From positions 9,002,903-9,066,902 of the forward strand of contig NC_135223.1 of assembly GCF_052324685.1 (NCBI RefSeq): a stretch of DNA of 64,000 bases, in the 5' to 3' direction. Each line of letters starts with the position of its first letter. Position 1 is the stretch's first letter. The notes below the pieces were generated by a model that was not told where the DNA came from, did no database searches, and worked only from the letters and a program-made list of their open reading frames with translations. The position numbers and the translations under genes are program-made. The stretch is from Brachyhypopomus gauderio. Its lineage: Eukaryota; Chordata; Actinopteri; Gymnotiformes; Hypopomidae. This document shows positions 44,001 to 54,752 of the stretch, in pieces.

Positions 44001-46913
44001 CCAGGATTCACTCTCCGTCGCGAGGTCAGTGCCTAGCTTCTTCACTGATCCTGCTCTGACCAGGTTACTGATCTCCTTGCAGTATGCCTCCGCCTGCTGT
44101 GGGTCCCTAGCCAGCCTCTTCTCAGTACTCCTCAGACTGGGCATAACTGCCTCCTGGGTGGCCTGGAAGATGGGCATTTGGCGCTTGCGAAGCAGGGGGG
44201 TGGCATAACGCAGGATGCCCTCTATTTCCACTCTTGTGGTCCTTGCTTCCAGCAGAGCTACGGCCTCCTGGTCTTCCTTAGACCGAGTGACGGCTTTGTC
44301 ACTACGAAATGGCAGCACGTCCATCTGCCACAACTTCTGGACGTTAGCCATCAGCTCCGTGGTCTGTGGAGACACTATGGTGAAGAGGCACTGCTGTTCT
44401 GGCAGAGTCTGCTGGACTAGCCTAGTGGGGCCTTGCAGGGTCCATCCAAGACGTGTGTGGATAGCCGCAGGCCCCCCGGGCGGTCCCAATCTCACTGGCT
44501 CGACCGGTGTGAGTAAGTGAGGGTGGTCTGCACCTATGAGCACAAGGGGCTTAACCCGGGTAAACTGCTCCAGGGGGAGACCTACCAGATGCTTATACTT
44601 CTTCTGAAGGGATGTGACTGGGTAGGAGCGCTCAGCAAGATTAAGGCGTGGTGATGTGAAGGCATGTGTGATTTTGAAGCTCCTCTTACGCTGACCAGCT
44701 GAAGATAGGTGGAAGGAAACACAGGTTCCCCTGAGTACTTGGACGTCCTGTCTTATGGTGCGAAGACTGAGTTCTTCGGTGGAGCCCTCTATCCCTAGCT
44801 GACTGGCGGCCTCTGGCAGGAGCATTGTGCGCTCCGAGCCGTCGTCTAACACAGCATATGTCACCAGATTCCGGTCACGATAGCAAAGCACCACTTTGAT
44901 TACCTTTAACAGGACCCTAGAGGACTCTGATGGGCGGTCCAGGTAGAGAACATCTGTGGTGGAGCTGTCTGCACTGCTCCCGTCCTTGGGAGGCTCATCA
45001 GTGTCTCTCTTGTTGATCTCATGAAGGACCTTTAAGTGCCTACCTTGGCACACCTCACACAGCTTCTTCAGGTCACACCGAGCAGCCTGGTGTTTCCTTG
45101 CACAGCGCCAACATCGCTTGTTCGCTCTGATCCATGCAGTCACTTGTTCCTTTGTGAGCCTTTGAATGGCTTGGCACCTATTCAGGAAATGTTCAGGACT
45201 CTCACAGTATGGGCAAAATGGCTTAGCTTTGCCCCTTTTCTGTGATGGCGCAGGTGGCCTAGGGGGATCCGCACTGGGTGATCCCTCTGCTCCATGTAGC
45301 ACTGACATAGTTGATCGGTTCTTCTTCTTCTCAACTTTGGAGCCATGCTGCCCTTCATACCTGTTATCTGGCTGGACCTCGGTGTCTTGGCACCAGGACT
45401 CGTATCTTAGCCACTCTGCCAGGTCGATCAAGGAGTATGTGGCTTCTGGCTTCCAAAGCATGGCACGGCGGAAGTCAGCTCTCATCTCCGATGGGAGCTT
45501 TGTGAGTAGACGAGCAACGTGTGTGCCACATCTGAGCTCTACTTCCCCTTCAGGCCCCAGGGTCTGGAGCATGCCAACGAGGGACTGAACTTGTAGAGCG
45601 AACTTCTCGAAGGCTGCGGTGTCTCCACGCTTCACCTCCGGTGCCTCCATGACAGCAGCTATTCTCTTGAGAACCACATGGCGGGGCTGACCGAACTTCT
45701 CGTCCAATGCTGCCATGGTGTCTGAGTATGGAGTGGGCGAGTTTAGGTAAGAATCCGCTATTAGACATGCCTCTTCAAGTTTCAAGTGGTCGATAAGGAC
45801 TTGATATTTAAAGAGCTCTGTGCTGTCTTCAGGTAGCAGATTCTCCAGACTTATCTTAAGTCTCGCGTACTCCACCGGATCTCTACTTTTGAAGATTGGA
45901 ATTCTCGGCTTGGGCCCTCTATACACTTTCTCCCCAGACACAGATGATGCAAATGATTGCTGCCCACCCAGGGGTAGAGGCTGGCCTGCTCTTGGGCTAT
46001 GCGGGTAACTGGAGTGTTGGTCAGGTCCGTATCGGGCTCTGAAGCTCGAGGGACTGAAGATCGAGGATGAGGTTCGCATTCCCGTGGTTGGCGGTGGCGG
46101 AGCAGCTGCAGGCCCTCTGGGCTGCTTGGCCCCTGAGAAGTAGCCTGCTTGGTTTGTGGAAGGCAGGCGAGCTACTGGCGTTGATCTTGAAGCAGCGCTC
46201 TGCTTCAATAGCTGTAGCTCCTTCATCATTCTGTCTATCGCTGAGACCATTTGATCTTTATCGTAGCCCTCTGGCTGTGATAGTGGCCATGGTGGGGGAG
46301 GCGGCCAGTCACTGTAGTCATCTGCTTCTCTGTCTGCAGCGCGTGGCGCTGGAGGTGGAGGAGGGGGTAGATCTGACCACTCTTCCTGTTGATGCTCTAC
46401 TTGAGCATTGCTGAGGGTCTTCACCCTCTCTGTGAGCGACTTCACTTCTCTAGAGACATCTTTAAGTACAGCCATACTGTCTAGTATATGCCGATGAGAT
46501 AGATGAAGTTTCATGTTCTCGATGCGAATCTCCTGTAGTTCAGCTTTGTATGCTTGAACGGGGTCACTGCTCTCATCATACTCAGGGCTGGATGGACGTG
46601 GCATTCTACGCTGTTCACGCCGCCTCTCGTAACCCATGGCGTGAAAGTGGGGATGGTCGTCCTCTTGTGCGCTGAGTGTTGGATCCCACTGAACTTGGCG
46701 GCCAGAACACTGGGTGTAAGGGCTTGTGGTGAGTGTCATCTCAACTCCTTCCTCCATGTGGGGCGTCCACTCCCTCCCCGGTGAGTCTATCCGCATCTCT
46801 GTCGATCCACTGAGATGTTGTCTATAGCTGGCTGCATCAAGCTCATAGTCTTCAAGATAGGCAGGGGGGCGCGTCTGCCGCTTAGGACGAACTGCTTCAC
46901 TGCTTTGTAGCAT
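41013..46913 (-). CDS. BEL/Pao gag-pol polyprotein, 1966 residues, intact
   Basis: One frame from ATG 46913 to the stop at 41013. Order: Pro-rich N-terminus with coiled-coil-like stretch (110-170); DUF1759-like gag (about 335-495); zinc knuckle CPYC-x4-H-x4-C (567-580) and a second Cys cluster from 601; aspartic protease with LDDGSE (689-694); reverse transcriptase (about 950-1150) with Asp1030 in ISSD and FYVDN at 1106-1110, where YVDD is canonical, though YVDN occurs, from memory, in other fish copies; RNase H (Asp1290, Glu1334, Asp1363); integrase with H-x-C-x2-C near 1627-1632 and catalytic Asp1665, Asp1727, Glu1776; DUF5641-like tail (about 1868-1955). All parts needed for retrotransposition appear present; no envelope-like frame is seen. 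Confidence 0.95.
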   Translation of the reverse strand: MLQSSEAVRPKRQTRPPAYLEDYELDAASYRQHLSGSTEMRIDSPGREWTPHMEEGVEMTLTTSPYTQCSGRQVQWDPTLSAQEDDHPHFHAMGYERRREQRRMPRPSSPEYDESSDPVQAYKAELQEIRIENMKLHLSHRHILDSMAVLKDVSREVKSLTERVKTLSNAQVEHQQEEWSDLPPPPPPAPRAADREADDYSDWPPPPPWPLSQPEGYDKDQMVSAIDRMMKELQLLKQSAASRSTPVARLPSTNQAGYFSGAKQPRGPAAAPPPPTTGMRTSSSIFSPSSFRARYGPDQHSSYPHSPRAGQPLPLGGQQSFASSVSGEKVYRGPKPRIPIFKSRDPVEYARLKISLENLLPEDSTELFKYQVLIDHLKLEEACLIADSYLNSPTPYSDTMAALDEKFGQPRHVVLKRIAAVMEAPEVKRGDTAAFEKFALQVQSLVGMLQTLGPEGEVELRCGTHVARLLTKLPSEMRADFRRAMLWKPEATYSLIDLAEWLRYESWCQDTEVQPDNRYEGQHGSKVEKKKNRSTMSVLHGAEGSPSADPPRPPAPSQKRGKAKPFCPYCESPEHFLNRCQAIQRLTKEQVTAWIRANKRCWRCARKHQAARCDLKKLCEVCQGRHLKVLHEINKRDTDEPPKDGSSADSSTTDVLYLDRPSESSRVLLKVIKVVLCYRDRNLVTYAVLDDGSERTMLLPEAASQLGIEGSTEELSLRTIRQDVQVLRGTCVSFHLSSAGQRKRSFKITHAFTSPRLNLAERSYPVTSLQKKYKHLVGLPLEQFTRVKPLVLIGADHPHLLTPVEPVRLGPPGGPAAIHTRLGWTLQGPTRLVQQTLPEQQCLFTIVSPQTTELMANVQKLWQMDVLPFRSDKAVTRSKEDQEAVALLEARTTRVEIEGILRYATPLLRKRQMPIFQATQEAVMPSLRSTEKRLARDPQQAEAYCKEISNLVRAGSVKKLGTDLATESESWFIPHHLVRHNEKNRIVFNCSYQFRGLNLNEALLPGPTLGASLIGVLLRFRQNAVAISSDIRGMFHQVRLLPEDRPLLKFVWRDMRREDPPDVYEWQVLPFGTTCSPCCATFALHRHVRDHSAPDEDVRQSVERCFYVDNCLQSVHTAEEARELVDKLRDLLATGGFELRQWASNVPCAISHLPKEAQSNSLEHWLSYGDSSHPESALGLTWHWKSDCLGYKHRPLEYGTLTMRNVYKVLARQYDPLGYILPYTTRAKVLVQRLWDKQRHWDDPLLPEALQKEWKDWEAELQLLPQISFPRPYVSAQANAHARQIHIFSDASERAYGSVAYLRSEDNEGRVHLSFLVARSRVAPRRLTSMPRLELCGALTGAQLASLLAKELTLQIDSVVLWTDSTTVLTWLQSESCRFKVFVGTRVSEIQELTDSSCWRYVDSALNPADDITRGKTLGELAQANRWSQGPPFLLKRPEEWPVRPDTVPEPDAAEYRKSIFCGLTSTVEPSSIATARQYPCWTYLVESTVQGLDGAAAPPLVQTASDYQQAEMLIIKQVQQDCFPEELRLLQAGKPVQRSSRLLTLSPELDPEVGIIRVGGRLRRAEALDPSTIHPIVLDPSHPATKLLIQDYDARLCHPGPERVFAEMRRTFWVLRGREAIRRIQHQCRECRQWKARPTVPKMSDLPAARLRLFQPPFYSTGVDCFGPFQIKIGRRTEKRWGIIFKCLTTRAVHFDLLPSIDVDSYLMALRRFIARRGTPAEVYSDQGTNFKAGEKELRESFASMNPELQKLLAKRKIAFHFNPPASPHFGGVWEREIRSAKSALYTVIGAQSVSEEVLHTVLLEVEAILNSKPLGYTSSSIADEDPVTPNVLLMGRPDGALPQVVYPVVRGLTRKRWRHCQVMADQFWARFIRNYLPTLQCRQKWNDTTEDLDEGAVVVLVDPQLPRASWPIGKIITAHRSADGRVRSADVQVKDRVYTRPVARLVRLPALRDSDGDGGHPSST

Positions 46914-46931
46914 CTTGATCCCAAATCAACA

Positions 46932-46951
46932 CGAATCCGGCTCGAAGGACC
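46932..46951 (-). promoter_or_regulatory. Primer binding site (tRNA-Tyr type)
   Basis: Just inside the 5' LTR, the minus strand carries about 20 bases complementary to the 3' acceptor and T-arm of tRNA-Tyr (…CTCGAAGGACC). One expected base at the CCA end differs. tRNA identity is from memory of the tRNA-Tyr 3' end. Confidence 0.7.
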
Positions 46952-46954
46952 TAA

Positions 46955-47501
46955 TGTAGTTGAGAACTTTTAAAGGACTGTATGTGCTGGTTCTGATCTT
47001 AGGATGCGTGTTGTATGGGGGGTGTCGGTAAGAACACCACGAAGCGGTTGTCTTCTTTCCTTTTGTCTCTTTATTAAACTTCACCCTTCGATTACATGAG
47101 TAAGAGTCTCAGTTGCGTTTGTGCGTGTGTGTGTGTGTGGTCTGTGAACACAGAATAAGGCTAATCAACATACTGAATTAACATGACTTGCGGTTTTCTG
47201 CTTAGCATGCTAATCGCGATTAGCATGCTAATCTAACAATAGTTGCACATCAACACTACAACATATAAACTTCGGAACTACCTACTAGCTAGTTATCTAA
47301 ACACTTAATAACACTTACTTGGTTAGAATGTACGCACACAACTCTTCACATGCTGTCATCTTAAAGCTGTGATCTAGCCAACTGAAGCAATAACTTGCAT
47401 GAAGCAGCAAAGCTGAACGTATGCTCTATGCTCCGTACAAAACTGACTAAACTGCCCGCGAAAGGGGGCGGGGTTCGGCTTCAGTGCTAGTCTTTCGTAC
47501 A
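46955..47501 (-). repeat. 5' LTR of the BEL/Pao element
   Basis: 547 bp, starting TGTACGAAAG and ending CAACTACA on the element strand. It contains AATAAAG (plus-strand ctttatta near 47070), a likely poly(A) signal, and a (TG)n/(CA)n tract. Confidence 0.95.
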
Positions 47502-47603
47502 CACATAGATAGATAAATGGTGTAGGACTAGACAGATATGTTTACAGATATGCTTATATGCTTACAAATATGTTTATTCTTTTGTGTACCATGTCATAAG
47601 ATA

Positions 47604-48280
47604 AATGGCACAAAGTGGTAGGCCACATAAACTGACGGAGTGGGTTCAGTGGATGCTGAAGACCTGTGAAGAGGTCGCCAACTTTCTGCAGAGTCAATCA
47701 CTACAGACATCCAAACTTCATGTGGCCTTCAGATTAGCTCAAGAACATTGCACAGAGAGCTTCATGGAATGGGTTTCCATGGACAAGCAGCTGCATCCAA
47801 GCCATGCATGTACAAGTGGAGGGAGATTATGGTGTGGGGTTGTTTTTGAGGAGCTGGGCTTGGCCCCTTAGTTCCAGTGAAAGGAACTCTGAATGCTTCA
47901 GCATACCAAGACATTTTGGACAATTCCATGCTCCCAACTTTGTGGGAACAGTTTGGAGCTGGCCCCTTCCTCTTCTAACATGACTGTGCACCAGTGCACA
48001 ACGCAAGGTCCTTGGAGTAACGCAAAGACATGGATGGTAGAGTCTGGTGTGGATGAACTTGACTGGCCAGCCCATTACCCGATAGAACACCTTTGGGATG
48101 AATTAGAGCGGAAACTGAGAGCTAGGCCTTCTCATCCAACATCAGTATGTGACCTCACAAATACGCTTATAAAGAATGGTCAATATTCCCTATAAACACA
48201 CTCCTAAACCTTGTGGACAGCCTTCCCAGAAGAGTTGAAGCTGTTCTAGATGCAAAGGGTGGACCAACGTCATATTGAAC
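47604..48280 (+). pseudogene. Degenerate Tc1-like transposase
   Basis: After MAQSGRPHKLTEWVQ (N-terminal domain, shortened), the frames read in turn GGRLWCGVVFEELGLAP, LDWPAHYPIEHLWDELERKL and LVDSLPRRVEAVLDAKGG, as in Tc1 transposases. The DLNP part of the third catalytic box is missing (HYPIEHLWDE), and several shifts and stops break it. It lies inside the hAT at 39923-49378. Confidence 0.8.
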
Positions 48281-48575
48281 CCTATGGATTAGGAATGAGA
48301 TGTCACTTTTTATTACAAATTTCTCATTGATTAATCAATTGTAACATTTTCCAGTGAACAAAACTAATTATACTCATCTATGAAAGTTCTATGATCTGTA
48401 TGATCTTGTTTCCATTGTTGCACAATGTTGCCATATGGCAACGTACCAAAACGTACCCCTTAAAAAATAAATATTTCTAAAAAAACTTTAAATATGTAAA
48501 TCTAAGTTAATTTTAAGTGATAAAAAACACTGTAAAAAATTTTTACATGTTGGTGTAATAATGCGTGCAGTAGAT

Positions 48576-48578
<3 letters not shown>

Positions 48579-48650
<72 letters not shown>
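48579..48650. repeat. (TA)n(TG)n compound microsatellite
   Basis: About 42 bases of TA repeats pass directly into about 28 bases of TG repeats. Confidence 0.96.
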
Positions 48651-48652
<2 letters not shown>

Positions 48653-49386
48653 CTGTATATGAATCTATACATGGCACATAGTGTATATGATGGCGTTTAT
48701 TGTCATATAGACAATATTAATTCCAGCAATAATATTATTATGATTACAAAGCCACATAGTGGCTTTTAAATAGTCCATCATAAGACCACCAAACAAAGTG
48801 CAAAGTGCATCCTAAAGAACAACCTACAACTCTAACGTATTTCTTCCTCTTACCTATTTGTGGTGGTTAGTTTTAATCTAAGAATTTCAATAGCTTAAAA
48901 AAAAAAAAACAGTGCGCAGTGCTGAACCTTTAAGACCGCCACTTGCGTCCGTGTTAACCGTGTTAAGGTAATTTGTACATGGTGCCTTAGACGTTGCAGA
49001 GCCGACAGCAGTACATTTAAAATAACATGTTATCTACAATTTAAACTGCTGTATGTTTTCGTAGTCCGGCCAGGATTTTCTGGGACAATTTGGTTTTTTT
49101 TCTGATCTCCGCTGCATACCGTCAGCCCGCATCAGCTGGCCCAGTCCGCGGCCCGGTCCAACTCGTTTACAGGATCAGTCCGCGGCCGCGTTGAGCAGGT
49201 TAGTCTGACTGGAGCGGGGGAGGTAATAACACCGTTTTAAACAGCAGCGTGACTACGGGCCGGGGCCGCAGTGCGCGGCAGTGGCTCCTCCACGGGCCGA
49301 CTAAAACCACCGGCGGCCCACTAACCCATCGGCCCACCGGGGATTCCCCCGGTAGTAATGTATGCCAGTCCGCCCCTGAATAGAGC

Positions 49387-50500
49387 TGATAATTTCTCGC
49401 CTTTAGATGGTACAATAGAGTCACTGTGAGCACGCACGGCGTTCATGGTGTTCAGGGCATTTTCTCCTTCCGTAAATAAAAAAAAACCTGCCCATGTTGT
49501 CCTCCATGAACATCAGCATACCAAAAAAAAAGAATAATAAAACCCAGCTTTGAAAATTATTTATATACAAGTCACACACGATAGGGACCGAAAGAAGTTT
49601 GTAATTTACACATTTGTATATCTGCAAACGAAACAGTACAGTACATGGAACCACATGGACACATTCAAGCCGTCAAAGGTTACAACAAGACATTTAATAA
49701 TAAAAACAATGCATTTTACTTGCTTGCGTGCCGATTTAAAATTCAAACCTTGGGCTGTACTAAATGTGCCTCAAAGACCGGATATAATCACAACCAGTAT
49801 ATGAAATATAATGGCTATTGTATGAGCTGTTCCTGATGACGTGAGCGAGACTGAATACAGGTTTACTCTTGGGACTGGGACTCCTGGTCTCAGTTTAAGA
49901 TACTGGAATACTGCATGGGGACAAACTTCATTTGTCTCTATAATAATGATTATATAATGATCCGCCTTTTGCGCTCTCAAATACTTTCAGACTTTCCAGA
50001 TCCATAAAGAAATTAACATACTTCATCTTGCAATCTAACAACTGGACAGTTATTTTAGTAAATACACAAATTAAAATAATTATTTGTAAAAAGTATCATA
50101 ATTAAATGAAATATAATTGAACGAAGTTCAGAAAGTGAATTTGTCATGCAAAGAGAAAACCTGAACAAAGTATATAAATTGTTATCATTTCCGACAGATG
50201 CAGTAGCCTACATCATTTGTCAGGACATCAGAATCTAAATAAAGTCTGTCTGGATACACATGAAGTCTTCACGATAATGAAATAACTAATTAGGGAAAAA
50301 CTTGCATGTAAAATAGTAAAATACATTATTTATTGTGCATACCGTTAGTTATTTTATCTACAAAAAAGCAACTAATTAGTGAAAGAAACTTGAAAGTTGT
50401 TTAAATTAAAGATTAAAACGAGTACGATGTACGATTAGTTCCTTGAGAAAAATATGGCTCATTTTCCTCCATCTACTCTTATACGTCATCAAACGTTCGC
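49387..50500. other. Upstream region of the CYP2 gene, no gene seen
   Basis: AT-rich, no convincing exon or element end. Likely includes the upstream regulatory region of the P450, but no specific site is claimed. Confidence 0.4.
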
Positions 50501-50501
50501 G

Positions 50502-50507
50502 TATAAA
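50502..50507 (+). promoter_or_regulatory. TATA box of the CYP2 gene
   Basis: TATAAA in the context gcgtataaatacg lies 137 bases before the ATG at 50644, so a start site near 50532 is expected. Confidence 0.55.
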
Positions 50508-50643
50508 TACGTGCTGTCATATAGCCGATCTGCTGACATACACCTGGATTGGTTTAGAGTACTTCGAACTTTAATAACCACAAAATCCGTGTTTTCATCC
50601 TTTTAATTTTCGACCCCGGCTACACGCTGTTTTAAATACAAAC

Positions 50644-53600
50644 ATGGATCTTTTACTAAGTTTACAGACAAACTTTCTGTCTGTAGTTATGGCTGTCGTT
50701 GTTTTATTTCTAATCTGGAAACGTCTCGGTAAAGGCTCTCGGAGTAGTTATGGAAGACTCCCTCCGGGTCCGAATCCTGCTCCAGTGGTCGGGAATTTTT
50801 TTCAGGTGCACGTGAAGGAGCCGTATAAGTATTACATTGAGGTCAGTAAGCTATCACACCAGTGACTTAAATCTGTTATTTATGATACCTGAGGGTTGTC
50901 TGCACAGAGGTTGTACACGTCTCAGACATATTGGCTATTGTTTCTGAGAGTTCTTTCAAATAGGGTTGGTGGAAAATATCTATGTGAAAACGACACAATG
51001 CACTAACCAGGGGCAGGTGGGAAACGGGAGGTATATTCTGCACCAGTTGTTATTGTATGTATTTGTGTTCTTCTAACATGCACCTACAGCTTAGGGAAAT
51101 ATAACAGATGTTCCATCCAGTCATTTTAGATTGTGCTCTATAGATCCCAATGATGGCTTGTCCTTAATCTTTGATAATTCATCTGACCTTTAGCAGATGT
51201 TTAAATGAGGTAAATGAACAATTGACAGACTCCACCATGTCATTATTTAACAAAATTCAAGCCAAGGTGGAGAAGCTGTGTGTGAAATATTAAGTTCACC
51301 CCATGATTCAATAATTTGTAGAATCACCTTTAGTAGGAAAAAACGATGTAATAATTTTTCTGTATGACTGTCAGTCTCTCACAGGAGTTCTGTCCCACTT
51401 TGGTAATGGGGTGGACTGGGACAAAAAATCGGCTTGTAATTTATGTATGTGGGGTACGACGTGGAAAAAATAATTACTGGTTAAAGTAATTGGATTCAAT
51501 CTTAGCATTATTATATAACAATCACTTTTATGATTTCATTGAAATAATCTCTACAACAGCTCAATTCTAATTCTTCAGGTTAAAGGTGCTCCCTCCTTTA
51601 AACAGCTATAACATGTAGTTGTATCTGGCTACAAACTAAGCTGCTTTATGAATTCATGCAATGCAAACATGTTTTTAAAGCATTTGATATTTTTACTCTT
51701 ATTCAGTGTGGGCAAATCTTTTGATAATATTACTTTTATATTTTTCACACTTAGTGTAGTCATGCTTAAATTGCAAAGCTTAAATTGAACGCATTTGGCC
51801 GTCTGCTACATGTTTGTTGTTGCCATAGAGGCAATCCCCAGCATCGTCTTGAGATCGCAGTGCGCGATTTCAAAATAAGAGCGGATAGCGCGATTGAAAA
51901 AAAAAATCCTAAAAAAAAAACACTTTTCAAAACAGCTCGCGGGCCAGAAATAGATGTACTATTTGAGTATGGGGGGTCTATAGATTACCTGGTATGGTTG
52001 GGTTCATCGTCCTCTTGCACCCAATGTCAGCCAAGGTTTAGCTGTTGAATAGATGGTCTCATGTTTGACTCCAGAATCCCATGGAATCCATTCCTGGGAA
52101 GCATTTGTGAGTACTTGTTAATACATGCTTTCTTTAAAACCCACCACAGCATTTCAGTTTGCTTCAGTTCTGGACATGGACTGAGCCATTGCAGCACCTT
52201 TTTGTCAACCATTTGGCTGTAGATCTACTGGTGTGGTTGGGTTCATTGTCCTCTTGCATGACCCAGTTGAGCCCACATCACCCCTCCTCCACCAAGGAGC
52301 TGGTATGAGGGGTTTATGCACATACTTGTTCACATGTTTTTTTGTACATTAATGAACTTAATCATTTAACATGCTGATGTCTTGTTTTTTTTATATTTCT
52401 GTTAGCATTGCCTGGTCTGAACTTGGGGTGAATTTGCTGGGACATCCACTCCTGGAAAGACTGACAACTGTATTGAATTGTTTTCCATTTGCAAATAATC
52501 TTTCTAACTACACAATGATAGACTTCAAATAGTTTGTCAGTGATCTTATAACCCTTTGTACGAAAGGCAGCAACAACTGCTCTAAGATCTTTGCTGCTAG
52601 CATTCCTCTTTGGCGTTATGTTAGCATAGACCCGAATGTTCCAAACCAGGAAAATGCCACAATTTGATGGTGCACTTTTTACATCATAAAGTACACTAGG
52701 ACGTCTGGATATGTGTACATTGAGGCCCTCAGGCAGCTGAAGAGAAATTCTGAGCAGCACAGAAGACTCAGAGTCAGTGTGCAGTCAGATAGGCTCCAGT
52801 CCAGTTTATTGTGGAATAAGTTATTTATACGCTGGGTGTGAAAGAAGAAGAACAGGGTGCAAAGAAAAGTGTAAAAACCGCATATCACCATTGGAGTCAC
52901 TATTAACATACATATTTATACATATACATATTCTCAGAATCTAGCATATTCTTGGAACTTAATTAATACAGCTTTTCTTTCCAGGAAGTCTACAATCAAA
53001 AATAACATTTGTCAATTAGGATGTAAAAAAATGACAGCAAGACAAATATGTTGACAACTTTTTCCACCTTTAATGTGACCTATAACCTGTACAATGCAAC
53101 TGAAAAACAAACAGAAATCTTTCAGGGAGGTGAAGTAAAAATAAACAACTAAGGGCGAACTCACACTAGGCTCTGTGATCCGGACCCGGGTATGGTTCCC
53201 TGCCAAAGCACGGTTCGTTTGGCTAGTGTGAGCGCTCCAACCGTGCCCGGGCCCGGGCCCGGTTCAGTTAACCGTTCTCGGGCCCGCTTGAAGAGGTGGG
53301 CCAGGGCACGATTCATGTGGACTCGGGCACGGTTCGCTTCTAGTGTGAGCGCTATCCGTGCCCGGGCCCACTTGGTGCCTCGTCTGATTGGTTCATTTCG
53401 CTGGAACTCAAACATGACGTCAGTGATGCGACGCTCACGTTAAACAGTCATAGCGGCAAGCTTGCACCGTGTTTCTGCACTCCCAAAACGACTCCAAAAA
53501 TACAATAAAAAGAGAATCGTGAACTCCATAGTTTTGTGCGAGCGCGCTTTTTTTCCAAATAAAGTGCCGTTGTGATGACGTAAGCGTGCTCGGGCCGGGT

Positions 53601-54656
53601 TGATAAAGGCAGTGTGAGTGCAGGCCAGAGGGGGAGTGGGGAGGGGGGATAACTGGGCCCCAGCACGGAACGAGCAAACCGTGCCTAGTGTGAGTACGCC
53701 CTAAGATAATGTGGTTGCATAAGTGTACACACCCTTTTAGAACTGGGGGTGTGGCTGTGTTCAGATTTAACCAATTACATTCAAACTCATGTTAAATTGG
53801 AGTCAGCACACACGCGTAACCAATTAAAGTGCCTCTGATAAAGTTCAGCTGTTCTAGTAGGCTTGTCCTGACATTTTTGTAGCCACATCATCCAGTACAA
53901 GCCATGGTCCACAAAGAGCTGACAGAGCATCGGAGGGATCTCATTATTCAAAGATATCAGTCAGGTGAAGGCTAAAAAAAACACTGAAGACTGTCATCAG
54001 GAGAAAACATGGCACAACAGTGACATTACCAAAAACAAGATGTCCGTCCAAGATTGATGATAAGACAAGAAGAAAACTGGTCAGGGAGGCTGCCAAGAGG
54101 CCAACAGCAACACTGAAGGAGCTGCAAGAATTTCTGGCAAGTACTGGCTGTGCAGTACATGAGACAACAATCTCCCGTCTTCTTCATATGTCTGGGCTAT
54201 GGGGTAGGGTTGCAAGACGGAAGCCTTATCTTTCAAAGAAAAACATCTAAACCTGGCTTAACTTTGCAAAAAAGACATCTGAAATCTCCCAAAAGCATGT
54301 GGGAAAATGTATTATGATCTGATGAAACCAAGGTTGAACTTTTTGGACATAATTCCAAAAGATGTAAGTGGCACAAAAGCAACCCTGCTCATCACCAAAA
54401 GAACGCCATACCTACAGTGAAACATGGTGGTGGCCGCATCATGCTATGGGGCCTTAGTCAGGGTGGATGGAATTATGAACAGTTCCAAATACCAGTCAGT
54501 GTTGGCACAAAACCTTCGGCCTTCTGTTAGAAAGCTGAAGATAAAGAGGATCTTCATCTTTCAGCACGACAATGACCCAAAGCACACATACAAACCAACA
54601 AAAAGAATGGCTTCACCAGAATAAGATTAAGGCTTTGGAATGGCCCAGCCAGATAT

Positions 54657-54752
<96 letters not shown>

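Larger units (their letters stand above)
40413..47501 (-). mobile_element. Full-length BEL/Pao LTR retrotransposon, 7089 bp
   Basis: Two 547-bp direct LTRs, a 5-bp target duplication cacat (40408-40412 and 47502-47506), a primer binding site, a G-rich polypurine tract and one uninterrupted gag-pol frame are all present. The LTRs appear identical on reading, implying a very recent insertion. The BEL/Pao class follows from the domain order gag-PR-RT-RH-INT in one frame, the DUF1759-like gag and the C-terminal DUF5641-like region. Confidence 0.96.
40352..48447. repeat. Inverted arms around the nested insertions
   Basis: The left arm at 40352-40390 (gcgttgccaaatgg, acattgtgcaacaatgga) is inverted at about 48407-48447. 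The 16-base palindrome GTTGCCATATGGCAAC also occurs exactly at 40000-40015 and 48427-48442. These words lie inside the hAT and bracket the BEL/Pao and Tc1 sequences, so they probably belong to the original hAT interior or to another element within it. Confidence 0.7.
39923..49378. mobile_element. hAT element containing nested insertions
   Basis: A perfect 8-bp target duplication, aatagagc, lies at 39915-39922 and 49379-49386, with 14-bp identical inverted ends CAGGGGCGGACTGG. The 9.5-kb span is mostly later cargo: the BEL/Pao element at 40413-47501 and a decayed Tc1 transposase at 47604-48280. The right flank (48850-49378) is GC-rich near its end and repeats GGCCC-type words found near the left end. 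No hAT transposase is visible, so the host element was non-autonomous before the insertions. Confidence 0.9.

Noticed and set aside
53192..53443. Long open frames on both strands rich in Arg, Pro and Gly
   Set aside because: They lie wholly inside the GC-rich Harbinger MITE, where stop codons are rare by composition.
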